Below, in pieces: positions 20,800-32,432 of a stretch of 64,000 bases of DNA (positions are counted from its first letter, which is position 1; each line of letters starts with the position of its first letter). The notes under the pieces were generated by a model, which saw only the letters and a program-made list of their open reading frames with translations, did no database searches and was not told the DNA's origin. The position numbers and the translations under genes were made by a program. The stretch is from Vesta saturnalis (Eukaryota; Arthropoda; Insecta; Coleoptera; Lampyridae): positions 1,002,501 to 1,066,500 of the forward strand of contig JARFJB010000821.1 in assembly GCA_036346205.1 (NCBI GenBank), written 5' to 3'.

Positions 20800-22110
20800 G
20801 TAGGAAAAGAAATTTTTCAATTCAGTATTGCAAACTTATAAAAAAACTAGATGTATAGACCGTACAAGTTGCAACAATAGATATTATATGACTGCGTGCA
20901 TGTGTAAAAGTAGTGCATAGTTACTAGGAGATGTAATATGTTGAAGCACTTGCGGTTTAAAACATTCAAATTCTTGTCTTATCTGCCGTTTATGCTGAGC
21001 TCAATGGTAGATACCCGGTTCAAATTCATCCAACACTTGGTGTGATCGAAGGTGAAAAGTTTTGAATAAGGGTACAGTCTGGTGTTGCTACTTCTATGGC
21101 CTATGGCATCTAGTTGGTATTAGAATTGATTCCATGCTTGTTTTCCCTTCGCCCGACACTGTTGTCTTTCAGCTTCAATAACACAAAAGTACTGGGTGGA
21201 TTTGCACCGGATTATTCTTACAGAAGCCAGCATAAACTATAGATATATCTTAATCAGTTCAGTTTATGTGGTTACTGCAACCACTATCCTGATGTATTAT
21301 TTAAAAATATAATAAAAATATGGTAAATATTGACACGTTACAAGTGCAAAATTCCACAAGCCGCATGTTATATTTCAAACAATAAAGGAATTAAGATTAA
21401 AATATTCCAAAATACCGCATTAAGGGTCATTAAGTTTTAAATAAGAGGTGTCACAAGATACTAAGAGAATTCCAATAAGCACATTGAGAAATCATTACAT
21501 TTTTAAACACGCAGTGACCTGAATTGTAACATTCTAAAATATTAAGGAGTCGAAAATTCCAATAAAATCAGTAACTGTAATATTATCTCAAACATCTTGG
21601 GTACATAATGGTTGTAACTTCATGGCTTTGGCTAAGTCGCAATATTCTATCAGCTGTAAAGATGGCAATTTATTAAAAGCCAAAAAGGTACCGATATGTT
21701 AGTCTACACTGGCTTTATTTACAAAAAGGAACGTGTTGCCGGTGAAGAAGTTATTTGGAAATGTATCTACTACATGGAAGTGGGTGCATTTTTCCGTATA
21801 AACTGTGTAATTATTATGAACTGTATAATTTCTGTGATTAGGATTGTTACTGTAATTATAAGGCAAGTCGATAATACAAAAACTGTGAAGACTTACTGAA
21901 GTTAGTTTGACAGGTTAATGTTACAAGGGAGTGACCACCATTGAAACACTTATTATTTAATACTTAAGTAGTGGACACTCGAGTGTCCACAACTGAACTG
22001 AGATATTCGGTAGTGGACACTGGTCATTCATTTTACCAAATCAATTAATTTGTTAATTTGTTTCTGCAGAAACCGTGGCGAAACAAAAGATTAAAAGAAA
22101 TTCATTTCTT
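20800..22110. other. AT-rich sequence without a recognised gene
   Basis: No recognised domain in either strand. One B-box-like GGTTCAAATTC near 21018 has no convincing tRNA around it. The short direct/inverted motif GTGGACACTCGAGTGTCCAC at 21971-21990 is a perfect 20-bp palindrome. Confidence 0.4.
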
Positions 22111-22114
22111 ATGA

Positions 22115-22450
22115 TGATCAAAATATGTATAAAGCAGTAAGAGCGCACGCACACAAACACAAAAGCACGCGCAAAGGCAAACGTAAATGCAAGCGCAAAC
22201 GGAAACAAAACGGCAAACACTCGAACAGGCGCAGGCACAAATACAGGCACAGTCAACGGACAGGTACGCGCGAGAGGACGAAGGCGAACATAAACGCGAA
22301 AACGAACACGAACACGAATATGAACACGAACACGAACGCACAGACATGATGGCCGATCTTGGTAGAACTTGGGCACACGTTGAGCTAATAAGTAGATTTA
22401 GCCAAAAAAAGGTCGACTGCATAACCTTCTATACCCACTTACGTATGTAT
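22115..22450 (+). repeat. hexamer-rich dispersed repeat, short copy
   Basis: An imperfect array of ACACGN/GCAAAC-type hexamers (22140-22345) is followed by a unique-looking flank (GCCGATCTTGGTAGAACTTG, then a poly-A run and GTCGACTGCATAACCTTC). The same flank follows the much larger array at 30300-31262. The 5' flank (GATCAAAATATGTATAAAGC) also resembles that of the larger copy. Confidence 0.6.
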
Positions 22451-22500
22451 AGGTTCATATAAAATTAAATTTTATTTTAAAAAATATACACATACATACA

Positions 22501-22501
<1 letters not shown>

Positions 22502-22564
<63 letters not shown>
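22502..22564. repeat. (TA)n microsatellite
   Basis: About 30 TA dinucleotides leading straight into the CAGAGTG terminus of the next element. Confidence 0.9.
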
Positions 22565-22568
<4 letters not shown>

Positions 22569-24123
22569 GTGATTTGGTTTTATTTGGGGAATCTTAAATA
22601 GTGTATTCTACCAACCAAGCTGGTGAAAAAACTTCATATAAACATATATCCAAAAGTGTTTCGTTTTCGAGGTATAGCTTGCTGAAAGTTTGTATAATGA
22701 AAAATTACATTAAAGCCAAATTCATCATTTAATATTACATTAATTAGCCAATAAGATTAAAGCGGCTGGTAGTCAAAACAAAAACAGAACACTTAGTTGT
22801 GAATTAGTTCAACACAAAAACAAAACACTCAGTTGTCAATTATTAAATTTATTTAGTATTTGATACTGTGAAAAGTGTTAGTGAGAGTGTTACTATTTGC
22901 AATTATGCCACGAAAGTTTAGTAATGAAGAATATGCAGATATTCTCTATGTGTATGGATTCTGCGATGGTAATGCCGAAGCATCAGTTCGTAAATATGGA
23001 AGGCGTTTTCCAACTAAGAGATTTCCAAATACCCAAATTTTTATCGATACGCACCGCCGCTTTCATGAATTGGGTTTATGTAATAATCATGACCAGTACA
23101 GAAACACGTTAACGTCGACTTACTACTCATTGAGCGGCTCAACAACTGCAAATTTCGCAATCACGGGCATGGCGTACTTACATGCAGATTGTAGAAGATC
23201 TTACCATTTACAACCCGTTCACAATTTACACCGGGAGATGCAGAAAGAAGGGTAATTTTTTGCAAGTGGCTTTTACAGGAAGCGGAAAACAATCACGAAT
23301 TTTTACATAAAATACTGTGGACAGACGAAGCTTTATTTACCAGAACCGGAGTGGTTAATTATCATAATCTTCATGTCTGGGTATACGACAATCCACACGA
23401 AATTCGACCACGTTTTCAGAATGAATTTAGCGTGTGAATGTGTGGATGGGAATTTTACATGATAATGTTTGTGGGCCTCACTTCTTGCCTCCAAGGTTAA
23501 ACTCCGAATTATTTTACTAGTTTCTTAACGGTTTGTTTGATGACGTACCGCTTTACTGGAGAAATGTAGCTGGATTCAAGTGGATGGCGCTCTAGCTCAT
23601 TATGAATTAATACTACAGCAATGGTTAAGTACTAATTATCCACAACGTTGGCTTGGGCGTTTAGGACCAGCACTGTGGCCTCCCAGATCGCCAGATCTGA
23701 ACCCGTTAGAGATTTAGGTGTAGGGTACGTTAAAAGATAAAGTGTATGCGACACCTGTCAGTTCAAGAGAACAGTTAATTTTAAGAATAGAAGAAGCTTC
23801 CAATGAAATGCGACAAAATCCATACAAATAACCCATGTGATTGATTTATTGGTTCGCCGTTATAGAAAATGTATTGACGTTAATGGATTTCAATTTGAAC
23901 AACTTCTTTAATAAAATAATTTTGTTGTTAAAGACTAACTTTACTTTAATGTAATTTTACATGTTATTAAATGATTAATTTGGTTTTAATGTAATTTTTC
24001 ATTATAAAACTTATAGCTCGAAAACGAAACATTTTTGGATATATGTTTATATGAAGTTTTTTCACGAGTTTGGTTGGTAGAATACGCTATTTAAGTTTCT
24101 CCAAATAAAACTGAATCACCCTG
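22565..24123 (+). mobile_element. long-TIR Tc/mariner-superfamily element 3
   Basis: Left end CAGAGTGATTTGG at 22565, right end is its inverse (CCAAATAAAACTGAATCACCCTG) at 24123, both flanked by TA. Arms of about 170-190 bp share ACACTTTTGGATATATGTTT-type sequence in inverse orientation (22565-22735 against 23940-24123). It has a single transposase pseudogene. The length, 1559 bp, is that of a compact element. Confidence 0.8.
22905..23911 (+). pseudogene. DUF4817-type Tc/mariner transposase 3
   Basis: ATG at 22905 opens MPRKFSNEEYADILYVYGFC, with YGRRFPTKRFPNTQIF, a DUF4817-type DNA-binding start. After a frame change near 23150-23260 the core reads WLLQEAENNHEFLHKILWTDEALF (D1) with VNYHNLHVW and NPHEIRPRFQ, then stops, VDGALAHYEL-like sequence around D2 (near 23590), NYPQRWLGR, and PPRSPDLNPLEI followed by a stop. 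The last codons NGFQFEQLL with TAA at 23909-23911 match the family end. It has many stops and frameshifts. The third acidic position reads Glu rather than the Asp of copies 2 and 5, so a DDE/DDD difference may exist within the family. Confidence 0.7.
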
Positions 24124-24133
24124 TATATATAGA

Positions 24134-25427
24134 CACTGGCCCTCCGTAAATTAATGAACACGCAGTAAACGCTGATGTATTTTAATGAAATTTTCAGAAA
24201 ACGTGTATTTTATTCCTATTAATAAACGATGAAAATTTTAGCAAGATACAAATATTGTTAACACTAATAATGCGTCGACCCTCCTCTGTTTCTCACACAT
24301 TCAGCTAGCCTATTAAGCGTAGTTGAAATGAGTAATGCTAACATGAGGTATATTATCCCACGCTTCTAAAATCCGTGATTGAAGGGCATCTACATCGTTT
24401 TGGAGTGGCTGTAGATCATTTATTCTCTATCCTACCATATCCCACAAATATTCGATTGGTGATAAGTCTGGTGAACGAGAAGGCCATTGAAGCAGATCAA
24501 CATTAGCAATATTTAGAAACTCCATAGCAACCCTTGCGGTATGCGGCCGCGCATTATCTTGCTGAAAAATTGGATTTCCTATTTCTTGCAGATATGGTAG
24601 TAATGCTCTGGTTCAAGAACGTTGCTAATGTACCGATTTGCATTTAATGCTCCCTTAATAACTACTAGGCTTCTAAGGCAGATAGCCCCCCACACCATCA
24701 CACCTTTAGTGAGAGCAGTAGGTCGTACAGAAAATTGAAAATCTGCGACTATCATGAGCCCATAAAAAAATCGAGATTCGTCACTAAAGATGACTTGATT
24801 CCATTGCACATTCCAATGCAACCTTTGGTTACACCATTGCCGCCTTGCAGTACGATGGCGTGGAGTTAGAGGTAAACAAAGCAATGGTCGGTATGATCTG
24901 AGCCCACAAGATCGAATTCTTCGATACATCGATCGTAAATAGATTTGATGATCAGTTAATCCCCTCCATCTATCACCAATTTCCGCTGTTGATGAAAAGC
25001 GACCCCGAAGAGCATGATTTTCACGATCAGTGACCATCTTCGCCAACATAAGTAAATTGTGGCGATATGCGTCCCACTCGAGCAGCAACATCACGAATTG
25101 ATAATCCGGCTTCTCGTAAACTAATTATTCTGCCATGTTCAAACTCGGTTAACTGATGGAAATTTGTACGATGTCGTACCGGAGGCGTTATTTCAACTTT
25201 AATGTGTTTACTTATTAAGCTTACAAATATGCTTAACATTGACACTTAAGTAACTAATGTCAAATGAAAAGAGTGTTTGTTTCGTTGTCGATGATTACTT
25301 GATTAACCTTTATTTGTATCTTGCTAAAATTTTTATCGTTTCTTAATAGGAATAAAATATACGTTTTCTGAAAATTTCATTAAAATAGATCAGCGTTTAC
25401 TGGGTGTTCATTTATTTATGGCGACCA

Positions 25428-25430
<3 letters not shown>
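24134..25430 (-). mobile_element. Tc1-type transposon
   Basis: Inverted ends of about 130-150 bp: left CACTGGCCCTCCGTAAATTAATGAACAC, right end the inverse, with CCCAGTAAACGCTGATCTATTTTAATG-type sequence shared. TA repeats flank both sides. It contains one minus-strand Tc1 transposase pseudogene. Its left end abuts element 3, separated only by TATATATAGA. Confidence 0.8.
24264..25245 (-). pseudogene. Tc1 transposase pseudogene
   Basis: The minus strand reads TNFHQLTEFEHGRIISLREAGLS and VAARVGR (first helix-turn-helix of the paired-like domain), then a deletion and frame change, RFSSTAEIGDRW, the conserved PLTPRHRTARRQWC, D1 in VIFSDESRFFYG followed by an internal deletion, GVMVWGAI, LNANRYISNVL, D2 in IFQQDNARPHTARVAMEF, and the Glu in WPSRSPDLSPIEYLWDMVG. 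It ends at a TAG at 24264-24266. The D, D, E set is recognisable (DD34E), but the frame is broken and parts are missing. Confidence 0.8.

Positions 25431-25478
<48 letters not shown>
25429..25478. repeat. (TA)n microsatellite
   Basis: A pure TA tract starting at the target site of the Tc1 element. Confidence 0.9.
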
Positions 25479-25479
<1 letters not shown>

Positions 25480-25980
25480 GAATGCCTGTCTGTCTGTTTG
25501 TCCTTTATGCATTACTACACCATTCATCCGATCTCCATGAAACTTTGGGAAGTTGTTAAGTACACTCACGCAAAGGTTTCTGGCGTTTTTTTAAAACTTC
25601 CCCTGTTCAGAGATCGCAGCAACGCGCGACGAATAAGCTAGTCTTTTTATATAAATAATGGTTATTCCAATATTGTAAATATCTGGTGTGGAAGAACACA
25701 CGATCTTCCAACCTACAAAGTTTTAGGATAATTATGCACCTCCTTTTTTAACACGTTAATAATGAAAATATGCAACATTTCAAAAACAATAATCTGTCAG
25801 ACGGACGTTTAAAACTTCATGTCAGATAGACGTTCATATGTAGACATATAGAACTTTATAAAATTCCAAAGGCGCCCGCTTCTATAAAAATATCGGTAAC
25901 TCAATTTAAGCATTTTTAATCTTATTTAATTCATTTTAGACTTATTTGACTATGTGTTAAGAAACTTTATGAAGAAAAAT
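25479..25980. other. intergenic, transposon-like but unclassified
   Basis: Starts with CTGTCTGTCTGTTTGTCC and CATTCATCCGATCTCCATG, a style common in dispersed insect repeats, but I cannot assign a class. No open frame is recognised. Confidence 0.3.
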
Positions 25981-26398
25981 TGTAATGTTCCTGAAAATCC
26001 TTCCAATAGATTTTCCTATCCTAGTAAATAATTCCTATCGAAACTTATTTCCTACCAATTATCACAACCAACGATCCCTGATATTCTAACTATTAATCCC
26101 ACCACCTATTGTCATCAGAAGTAATCTTTGGTACAGTCTTATTGGTACTTACCCCCCCTAGAAGAGTACATAAAGATTGCAGAGTGACGTCATTATTACT
26201 GATGGTGGTTACGCCCCGGATAAATAATTACTTCTCGGTCCAACCATAAATTCCATCTATCGAACAATAGTCAGACATAACCTTTTGTGCAGTCTTCTTG
26301 GTGCTTAACCCCCGAAGAGAGTACATGAAGACTAGCGACAGACGTCATTATTACTGACGGTGGTGCAAGCCCCGGACAAATAATTACTTCTCGTACCA
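25981..26398 (+). repeat. left LTR of gypsy element
   Basis: Matches the right LTR at the start (CCTATCCTAGTAAATAATTCC) and end (AAATAATTACTTCTCGTACCA) but lacks about 210 bp of the middle. The last part is two similar units (about 26130-26273 and 26274-26398) sharing GACGTCATTATTACTGA, GGTGG and AAATAATTACTTCTCG. Confidence 0.75.
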
Positions 26399-26479
26399 AC
26401 TATCATCCCTTAGCTATCCCAAGTACTAATACCATTGCTGGTGGTCAAGACCCCGAAAAACGCACTAGATTTACATAAA

Positions 26480-27640
26480 AATATATACAAGACGAGGAAG
26501 TCATCGCCTAAATAAGCAGGGCACTAACACCAACAGAACGTAATTATTCCACGATCGAAAAAGAGCGCCTAGCAGTTGTCTGGGCAATCCCAAAACTAAA
26601 AGGTTACCTAGAAGGATAAATATTCATCGTACATACCGATCACCGAAGTCTTAAGCGGTTACTTCCTTTGGAGAAACCCACTTCATGTCTGGCCCGCTGG
26701 ATCATGGAACTCCAACAGTACGACTCCTCCATAGACTATAGGAAAGGACCTGTCAACAAAGTAGCAGACGCTCATTCTCGCCTGCACGAACCAGCCCCAT
26801 CTGAACATCGCCCCGTTGGAGTGGGAAGTCCAAAAAAACACTGCCTCTGGTACAAAGAAACTCCGCCAGCAAATGCAACGGAAGCCTGCTGAACATCCCC
26901 TGTTTAAAATACAAAATGGTTATCTGTACAAACAATTTCCAGATTCCTCACCAGAAATCGAAGCTGGAGTCCATGGTAGCTGGAAGCTGTGTGTCCCAAA
27001 GAACCAGAGACAGTCCATCCTGAGAGAGTGCCACGATGCTGCGACTGCTTATTACCTACGTATCGCCAAAACACTTTTCTCTGAGTGTTCCAGAACTGCA
27101 TGACCAAATGGATAGAACTTAAACCTATACGTCAGGCAACCCGTCCGTCGATTTTCCAGGCCTTTCGTGAGCAGATGGTCTTCAGATACGGTTGACCATA
27201 CAAACTCCTCACAGACAACGGTTCACAGTACACCAGTAGAATGTTTAAGGAAGCTCTGGAAGATTTTGGTATTAAACATCGCCTCACCACCTTATACTTC
27301 CCAGACCAACCCAGTGGAGCGAGCCAACAAGGTACCATGGTGCCCAACTCACTGGAAACGACCAGAAGGAATGGGACTCGCACTTACCTAAAGTAGCTTT
27401 TGCTATTAACTACGTAGCTCACTCTTCTACTGGATTCTCCCCGGCTCTTCTCAACCTGGGAAGAGTACTCAATCACCCTGGCGCAGCACATGTCCTCCAT
27501 CGTGCCACGTCGACAGAACCACCCCTGACCACCAGATAACTCTCCAATCTCGTAGATCGCGGATCTACGACAGTTTGCCAGGGACACATTATCCCTCGCC
27601 TTCGGCACCCAGAAACGCAGCTACGATCTACAATGCCGGC
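26480..27640 (+). pseudogene. gypsy pol remnant: RNase H and integrase
   Basis: RNase H: RALTPTERNYSTIEKERLAVVWAI, then IVHTDHRSLKRLLPLE (active-site Asp in TDH) and CLARWIMELQQYD and RKGPVNKVADAHSR. After a gap comes an integrase zinc-binding region (ILRECHDAATAYYLRIAKT), then WIELKPIRQATRPSIFQAF, LLTDNGSQYTSRMFKEALE (second catalytic Asp), NPVERANK (Glu, in a shifted frame) and LPKVAFAINYVAHSSTGFSPALLNLGR. The first integrase catalytic Asp region is deleted between the zinc finger and WIEL. Several frameshifts are present. It is non-functional. Confidence 0.8.
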
Positions 27641-28507
27641 CATATAGTCCCCACATGTGTGAGTTGGTGTATAAAAGCATGATCTTTCTAGCAAAATTAA
27701 AGATTTCAACGAAAAATTAACCCCAAATTCGTGAAACTTCAGGATCCAAACACGAACAAGACCATAGGACCAGTTCATATCAATAAACGCCGCCCATCCG
27801 GAACCAATAGATACTTCCACGAGCAATTCTCAAAGGGGACTGCACATAAGGAGTGTCTAACTGGAATGTTCAGAATGGAGAGTCAGTCAGTTACGATGGC
27901 ACCAGTTCGAACCACCAAAACGGTTCGCCGCCGCCGCCGCCTTACTATCGGGCCCTGGCAACCACATACGTACGGAGCACCAGGTACAAAAAGGCTGCCT
28001 GCTGCGTCCGTTTCCTATAATCCAATCGCTTTAAGTCCATACCGTCAATCTACCACACGCTTACCTGCACAGCCACCACCATCGAGCAATCCAGTTCGCG
28101 AAAGTTCCAATCCAGCCAGTTCTCCCGCCCTGCTTCCAACACCTACCATTCCTGTACCTAATTGGGAACTTTAGCCTATCCTTCCAAATCCTGATGGTCA
28201 TCCCTTCACACCAGGAACCCCCTTTCTATTACGGCAGATGGTGGGTGACCTGGATGCATTAGAATTAAAAGTGCCACATCCAGCACATACAAACTCACCT
28301 AACGGCATAAGAATAACGCTCCTGAGCATCTCCGATCGTTCACCATCACATCCATCACAGCGGATCGCCTGCATCGGACGGAAGAGACGCAGGAATCACC
28401 GATGGGTGAAGATCCGTCTGGCGAATGACAAATTCTTGCTAGTAAAGAGAACGTGTAATACGGACTCCTGTACACACTAGTCACCGGACCACCAGGTAAA
28501 GGTGGTG

Positions 28508-29133
28508 TGTAGTGATCCTGAAAATTCCTCCGATAAATTTCCCTATCCTAGTAAATAATTCCTATCAAAACTATTTTCTTCCGCAACTGTAATATCATCG
28601 TCAATAAATGTTGTCAGTTGCACACTCCTTTCCCTCTCGGTTCAAATTCCCCTATAAATACCCGATAGCCCGCATCCTAACAACACTTTTATTAACATTC
28701 CTGATATTATTAGTATTATTATTATCCTAATTTGCCTGAATCTTAACAGCATTATCCTGTTCATTACTATTCCGGATATCATTCTTGTTATTATCCTGAG
28801 TTACCTGACTCCTACCAATTATCATAACCGGTCTGTTACAGTAAATCCAACAATCCCTGATATCCTAAATATGAATCCCACCACCTATTGTGCTTATCCC
28901 CCGAGGAAAGTACATAAACGTTTCAGAGAGACGTCATTATTACTGACGGTAGTTACGCCCCGGATAAATAAATACTTCTCGATCCAACCATAAATCGCAC
29001 AATAGTCAGGCGTTACCTTTTGTACGTTCTTTTTGGTGCTTAACCCCCGAGGAGAGTACATAAAGATAGCCGAGATGCGTCATTATTGCTGACGGTGGTG
29101 CAAGCCCCGGATAAATAATTACTTCTCGTACCA
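28508..29133 (+). repeat. right LTR of gypsy element
   Basis: About 626 bp, with TATAAATACC near 28653 as a possible TATA box. Like the left LTR it ends in two tandem units (from about 28885 and 29005) with CATTATTACTGACGGT and GCCCCGGATAAATAA. The middle (about 28590-28810) has no counterpart in the left LTR. Confidence 0.75.
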
Positions 29134-30205
29134 TCATAGATTGACTTAAAAATGTATCATCAACCACTACCACCACCCAGTCCACACCACATATATCTTC
29201 CCCTGTTTCATCCCTCTACCTCTTATTCCAATAATTTCACTAACCGGCCAGTAAGCCACAATCCATCATCCACACCACTATTTGAATTTCCTGGAATCTA
29301 TTTATACATCACCACTCAACCGTACACCACCGTTAGACATCAAACTCACCTGAACCGAGTACTCATTACAGCACCATGTGATTACATTCCATTCAATTAC
29401 AACTACAATAAATGTGAATTTACAACGACCCAATTTGCATCCATCTACTTATAAACAAAACTCATAAAGACAAATCCCAACCATCTTCAATATTTTCCTC
29501 GCAAAAGAATTCAATTTGTGAATATCACAGTATTAATAACCTCTTTCGTATAATTTAACAAACCGTATGAAACCCTTAATTTAAGTAGCGATCATAAAAT
29601 TTGATCAGCTGATACATGACCTTAACCTACTTCTAGCACCACAAACAAACACGTTGTAATCTAATTCAAAATTTAATTGAAAACAAAGGATTCTCACCTT
29701 TAACAACTTCGTAGAAATCCTGTAATCATATTGCATATAGCTCACTACACCCCTTGTTATTATTTTCACCATAATTAACACCTTTATTTACGATCCAGGC
29801 AGTGACGTAACTAAATTAAGCAGACTTCAAGATCATCAAAATAATTATTACGTTACATTTTTATATGCCTTTTACTTTGTTAAGTTGAATAGTATTAATT
29901 TTCTTTTATTCTTTTCTTTTGCTCCAGGATTACCTTTGTATTTTTATAACATTATTAACATCAATAAAATGTTACAAATAAATATAATTTCAATTGGTAA
30001 ACCAGGTCACATCATACACCAAAGTAATGCAGGTTGCGAACTCCCCTCAGTATCCAAAGAAGGGGCAAAGAAGTAGAACTTTAATTTGTATAGCTGAAGA
30101 AAAAGCTATGTAAAATTAAATTTTCTTGAAAAAATGTGTCTGCACGTTTTTTGCCGCTAAATAACGAGTCTTATCAAAATAATACATAGATCATAATTAA
30201 TTATA
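29134..30205. other. intergenic, no recognised gene
   Basis: An open frame at 29152-29454 encodes a Pro/Ser/Thr/Tyr-rich product without a recognisable domain and is probably chance. Nothing else stands out. Confidence 0.4.
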
Positions 30206-30800
30206 TTAGATTTTGAGATCTTCGAAATATACAGCCGTATCAGAAAGATTTAATAAAAACTTAAATACAAAATTGGAAGTACGTCCGTGTCTGGATACTT
30301 CATACATTCATACTACACTACACACGCGCACACGAACACGCACACTCACACGAACACACACGCATACAATCGCACACACACGCACACGCAACACGCACAC
30401 ACGTACACTCTCACACACACACGCACGCGCACGTACGCAGACACAAACATACACACGCACGAGCACAAGCACACGCACACGCACGCTCATCCACACACAC
30501 CCACACAGAGACACACACATGCACGCACGAGCACAAGCACACGCATACGCACGCGCGTACACACACCCACACACACAGGCACACACAGGCACACACATGC
30601 ACGCACCCACCCACACACACACAAACATACACACACAGACACACACACGGCACGCGCGCACGCACGCACATATATCTACACACACACGCAGACGCAGACA
30701 TAGATGCAGACGAAGACGCAGATGAAGACGCACACGAAGACGCAGACGAAGACGCAGACGAAGACCCAGTCGCAGACGGAGACGCAGCCGTAGACGCAGG

Positions 30801-30834
<34 letters not shown>

Positions 30835-31440
30835 CACGCAGACGCAGGCGCAGACGCAGGGGCAGGGGTAGGCACAGACGCAGACGCATTGACATGCACA
30901 GACACAGGCACAGACACAGACACAGACACAGGCACAGGCACAGACACAGGCACAGGCACAGACACAGGTACAGGTACAGACACATGCACAGGCACAGGCA
31001 TAGGCCAGGCACAGGCACAGGCACATACACAGACACAGGCACAGACACAGACACAGGTACAGACACATGCACAGGCACAGGCACGGGCCAGGCACAGGCA
31101 CATACACAGACACAGGCACAGACACAGACACAGACACAGACACAGACACAGACACAGACACAGACACAGACACAGACACAGACACAGACACAGACACAGA
31201 CACAGACACAGACACAGACACAGACACAGACACAGACACAGACACAGACACTCACCCACGTGCGCGCGCACGCACAGCCATCATTGCTGATCTTGGCGAA
31301 ACGTTTCCAAATGTTGTAAAATGAGTAGAAGCATAAGTATAAGTCGATGTGTCGTTGGTGAAAAAAAAGTCGATTGCATAATCTTCCATATCTACATATG
31401 GTTGTGTACGTTGGAAGATAAAAACAATAGAGGCCATCTG
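30206..31440 (+). repeat. large hexamer array with conserved flanks
   Basis: Three zones: degenerate CACACG/CACGCA (30305-30690), GCAGAC (about 30690-30890), and CACAGG/CACAGA (30891-31251), the last nearly pure from about 31110. Because hexamers without stops stay open, long meaningless frames exist on both strands (315 aa of Val-Cys/Leu-Cys on the minus strand, His-Arg and Gln-Thr on the plus). The 3' flank GCTGATCTTGGCGAAACG ... AAGTCGATTGCATAATCTTC matches the flank at 22350-22430. Confidence 0.85.
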
Positions 31441-32257
31441 AGTGTGCCTGAAATGTCTAGTTTCTAAAAGAATGTCAATAAATTTGTTTATTTCATAAAG
31501 TGTCCATTACTCATTTACTGCATGTCCATTACTTAGGTAAATATGTCTATTTCTGGTGTTCTTGAGAGCCAAATATACCAATTTATTGTACCGGAAAAAA
31601 CAAAAGGTTGGTTAATTTCTGGCAACTTAATCCAAAGCTATGTGCCTTGAACTTGACCTGTTTGCTAGATTTCAATTGAAAAATTCGTCTTGAGTGTCCA
31701 TAATCGGTACGATCACCCTACCTTAAAAAAGGAAGACAATTTAAACTTATTCAAAACAGAGCAATACATCGCTGGAAATTTGCAGCCGCGTATAAAGGTG
31801 TAAAAAGACACTGTAACAAGAACTAAAACAATCCTTTCCGAATACGGAAACAGACCTTCTTGAATATTTACAACTTCCAGTTACAAATTTAAATCCTTTT
31901 ACCAAAATGAAATAAGCAAAAAATTAAGAAATAAACAAAATAAAATAAAAATAAATAAATTATGACAAGAATGGTGACCACTACCACCACATATATTTTT
32001 AAACACGCCAGTATTTTTACTGAGTTCTAAACCTGGAGGAAGTTGTAAAGTTATTACGCGTCCAATTGTTACATACGTACAAATTTCAGTCGTTCAAGTT
32101 TCCGCGCCAAGATGCCGCGTGACGAAAAATCCGCATCTTTTTGTACTAAACCCTTTTTTTAATATTTTGTTATTATTTGTGAGTTTTTAATAAAGTTCGA
32201 ACTAAATATTTGTTATACTTAATAACAAATGCAAAGGTATTTGTAAAATAACAAAGG
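31441..32257. other. intergenic, no recognised gene
   Basis: A weak LINE-like string (FKLIQNRAIHRW) occurs near 31737-31775 but is too short to call. Otherwise AT-rich. Confidence 0.35.
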
Positions 32258-32432
32258 AAAATGCCACGTATTTCACTCCTTCCCCAAGGGGGAGGGCGGG
32301 CTGCTTAAGCTTTCCAAGCTCCTTCGGCCACAATCATGGATTCCCAGCATACATACATACAGTATGTATGGTGGGATTAAGGATGGGTGTGGTCAGGGTA
32401 GACGGTAATGGAAATCGAACCCATTACCTCCC
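32258..32432 (-). mobile_element. tRNA-derived SINE, copy B, internally deleted
   Basis: Minus strand: GGGAGGTAATGGGTTCGATTTCC (B box), a jump from the end of the tRNA-like head to CCTGACCACACCCATCC, then the tail GAATCCATGATTGTGGC and a run ending GCCATTTTCC. It lacks about 130-150 bp of the body and the A-box part present in copies A and C. Confidence 0.75.

Larger units (their letters stand above)
25981..29133 (+). mobile_element. Ty3/gypsy LTR retrotransposon, internally deleted
   Basis: Bounded by two related LTRs starting TGTAATGTTCCTGAAAAT (25981) and TGTAGTGATCCTGAAAAT (28508). A purine-rich AGGTAAAGGTGG precedes the right LTR, as a polypurine tract should. Between them is a plus-strand pol remnant (RNase H and integrase). 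Gag, protease and most of RT are missing. No clear target duplication could be set. Confidence 0.8.

Noticed and set aside
22053..22462. Overlapping open frames in the short hexamer repeat
   Set aside because: Same cause: stop-free repeats in several frames.
29152..29454. 100-aa Pro/Ser/Thr/Tyr-rich frame after the gypsy LTR
   Set aside because: Low-complexity composition, no splice or start context, no recognised family.
30308..31255. 315-aa Val-Cys/Leu-Cys open frame on the minus strand and long His-Arg, Gln-Thr frames on the plus
   Set aside because: They are produced by stop-free hexamer repeats (CACACG, GCAGAC, CACAGA), are open in several frames at once, and have no unique domain.
31737..31930. 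Possible LINE RT remnant (FKLIQNRAIHRW)
   Set aside because: Too short and too degraded to separate from chance.
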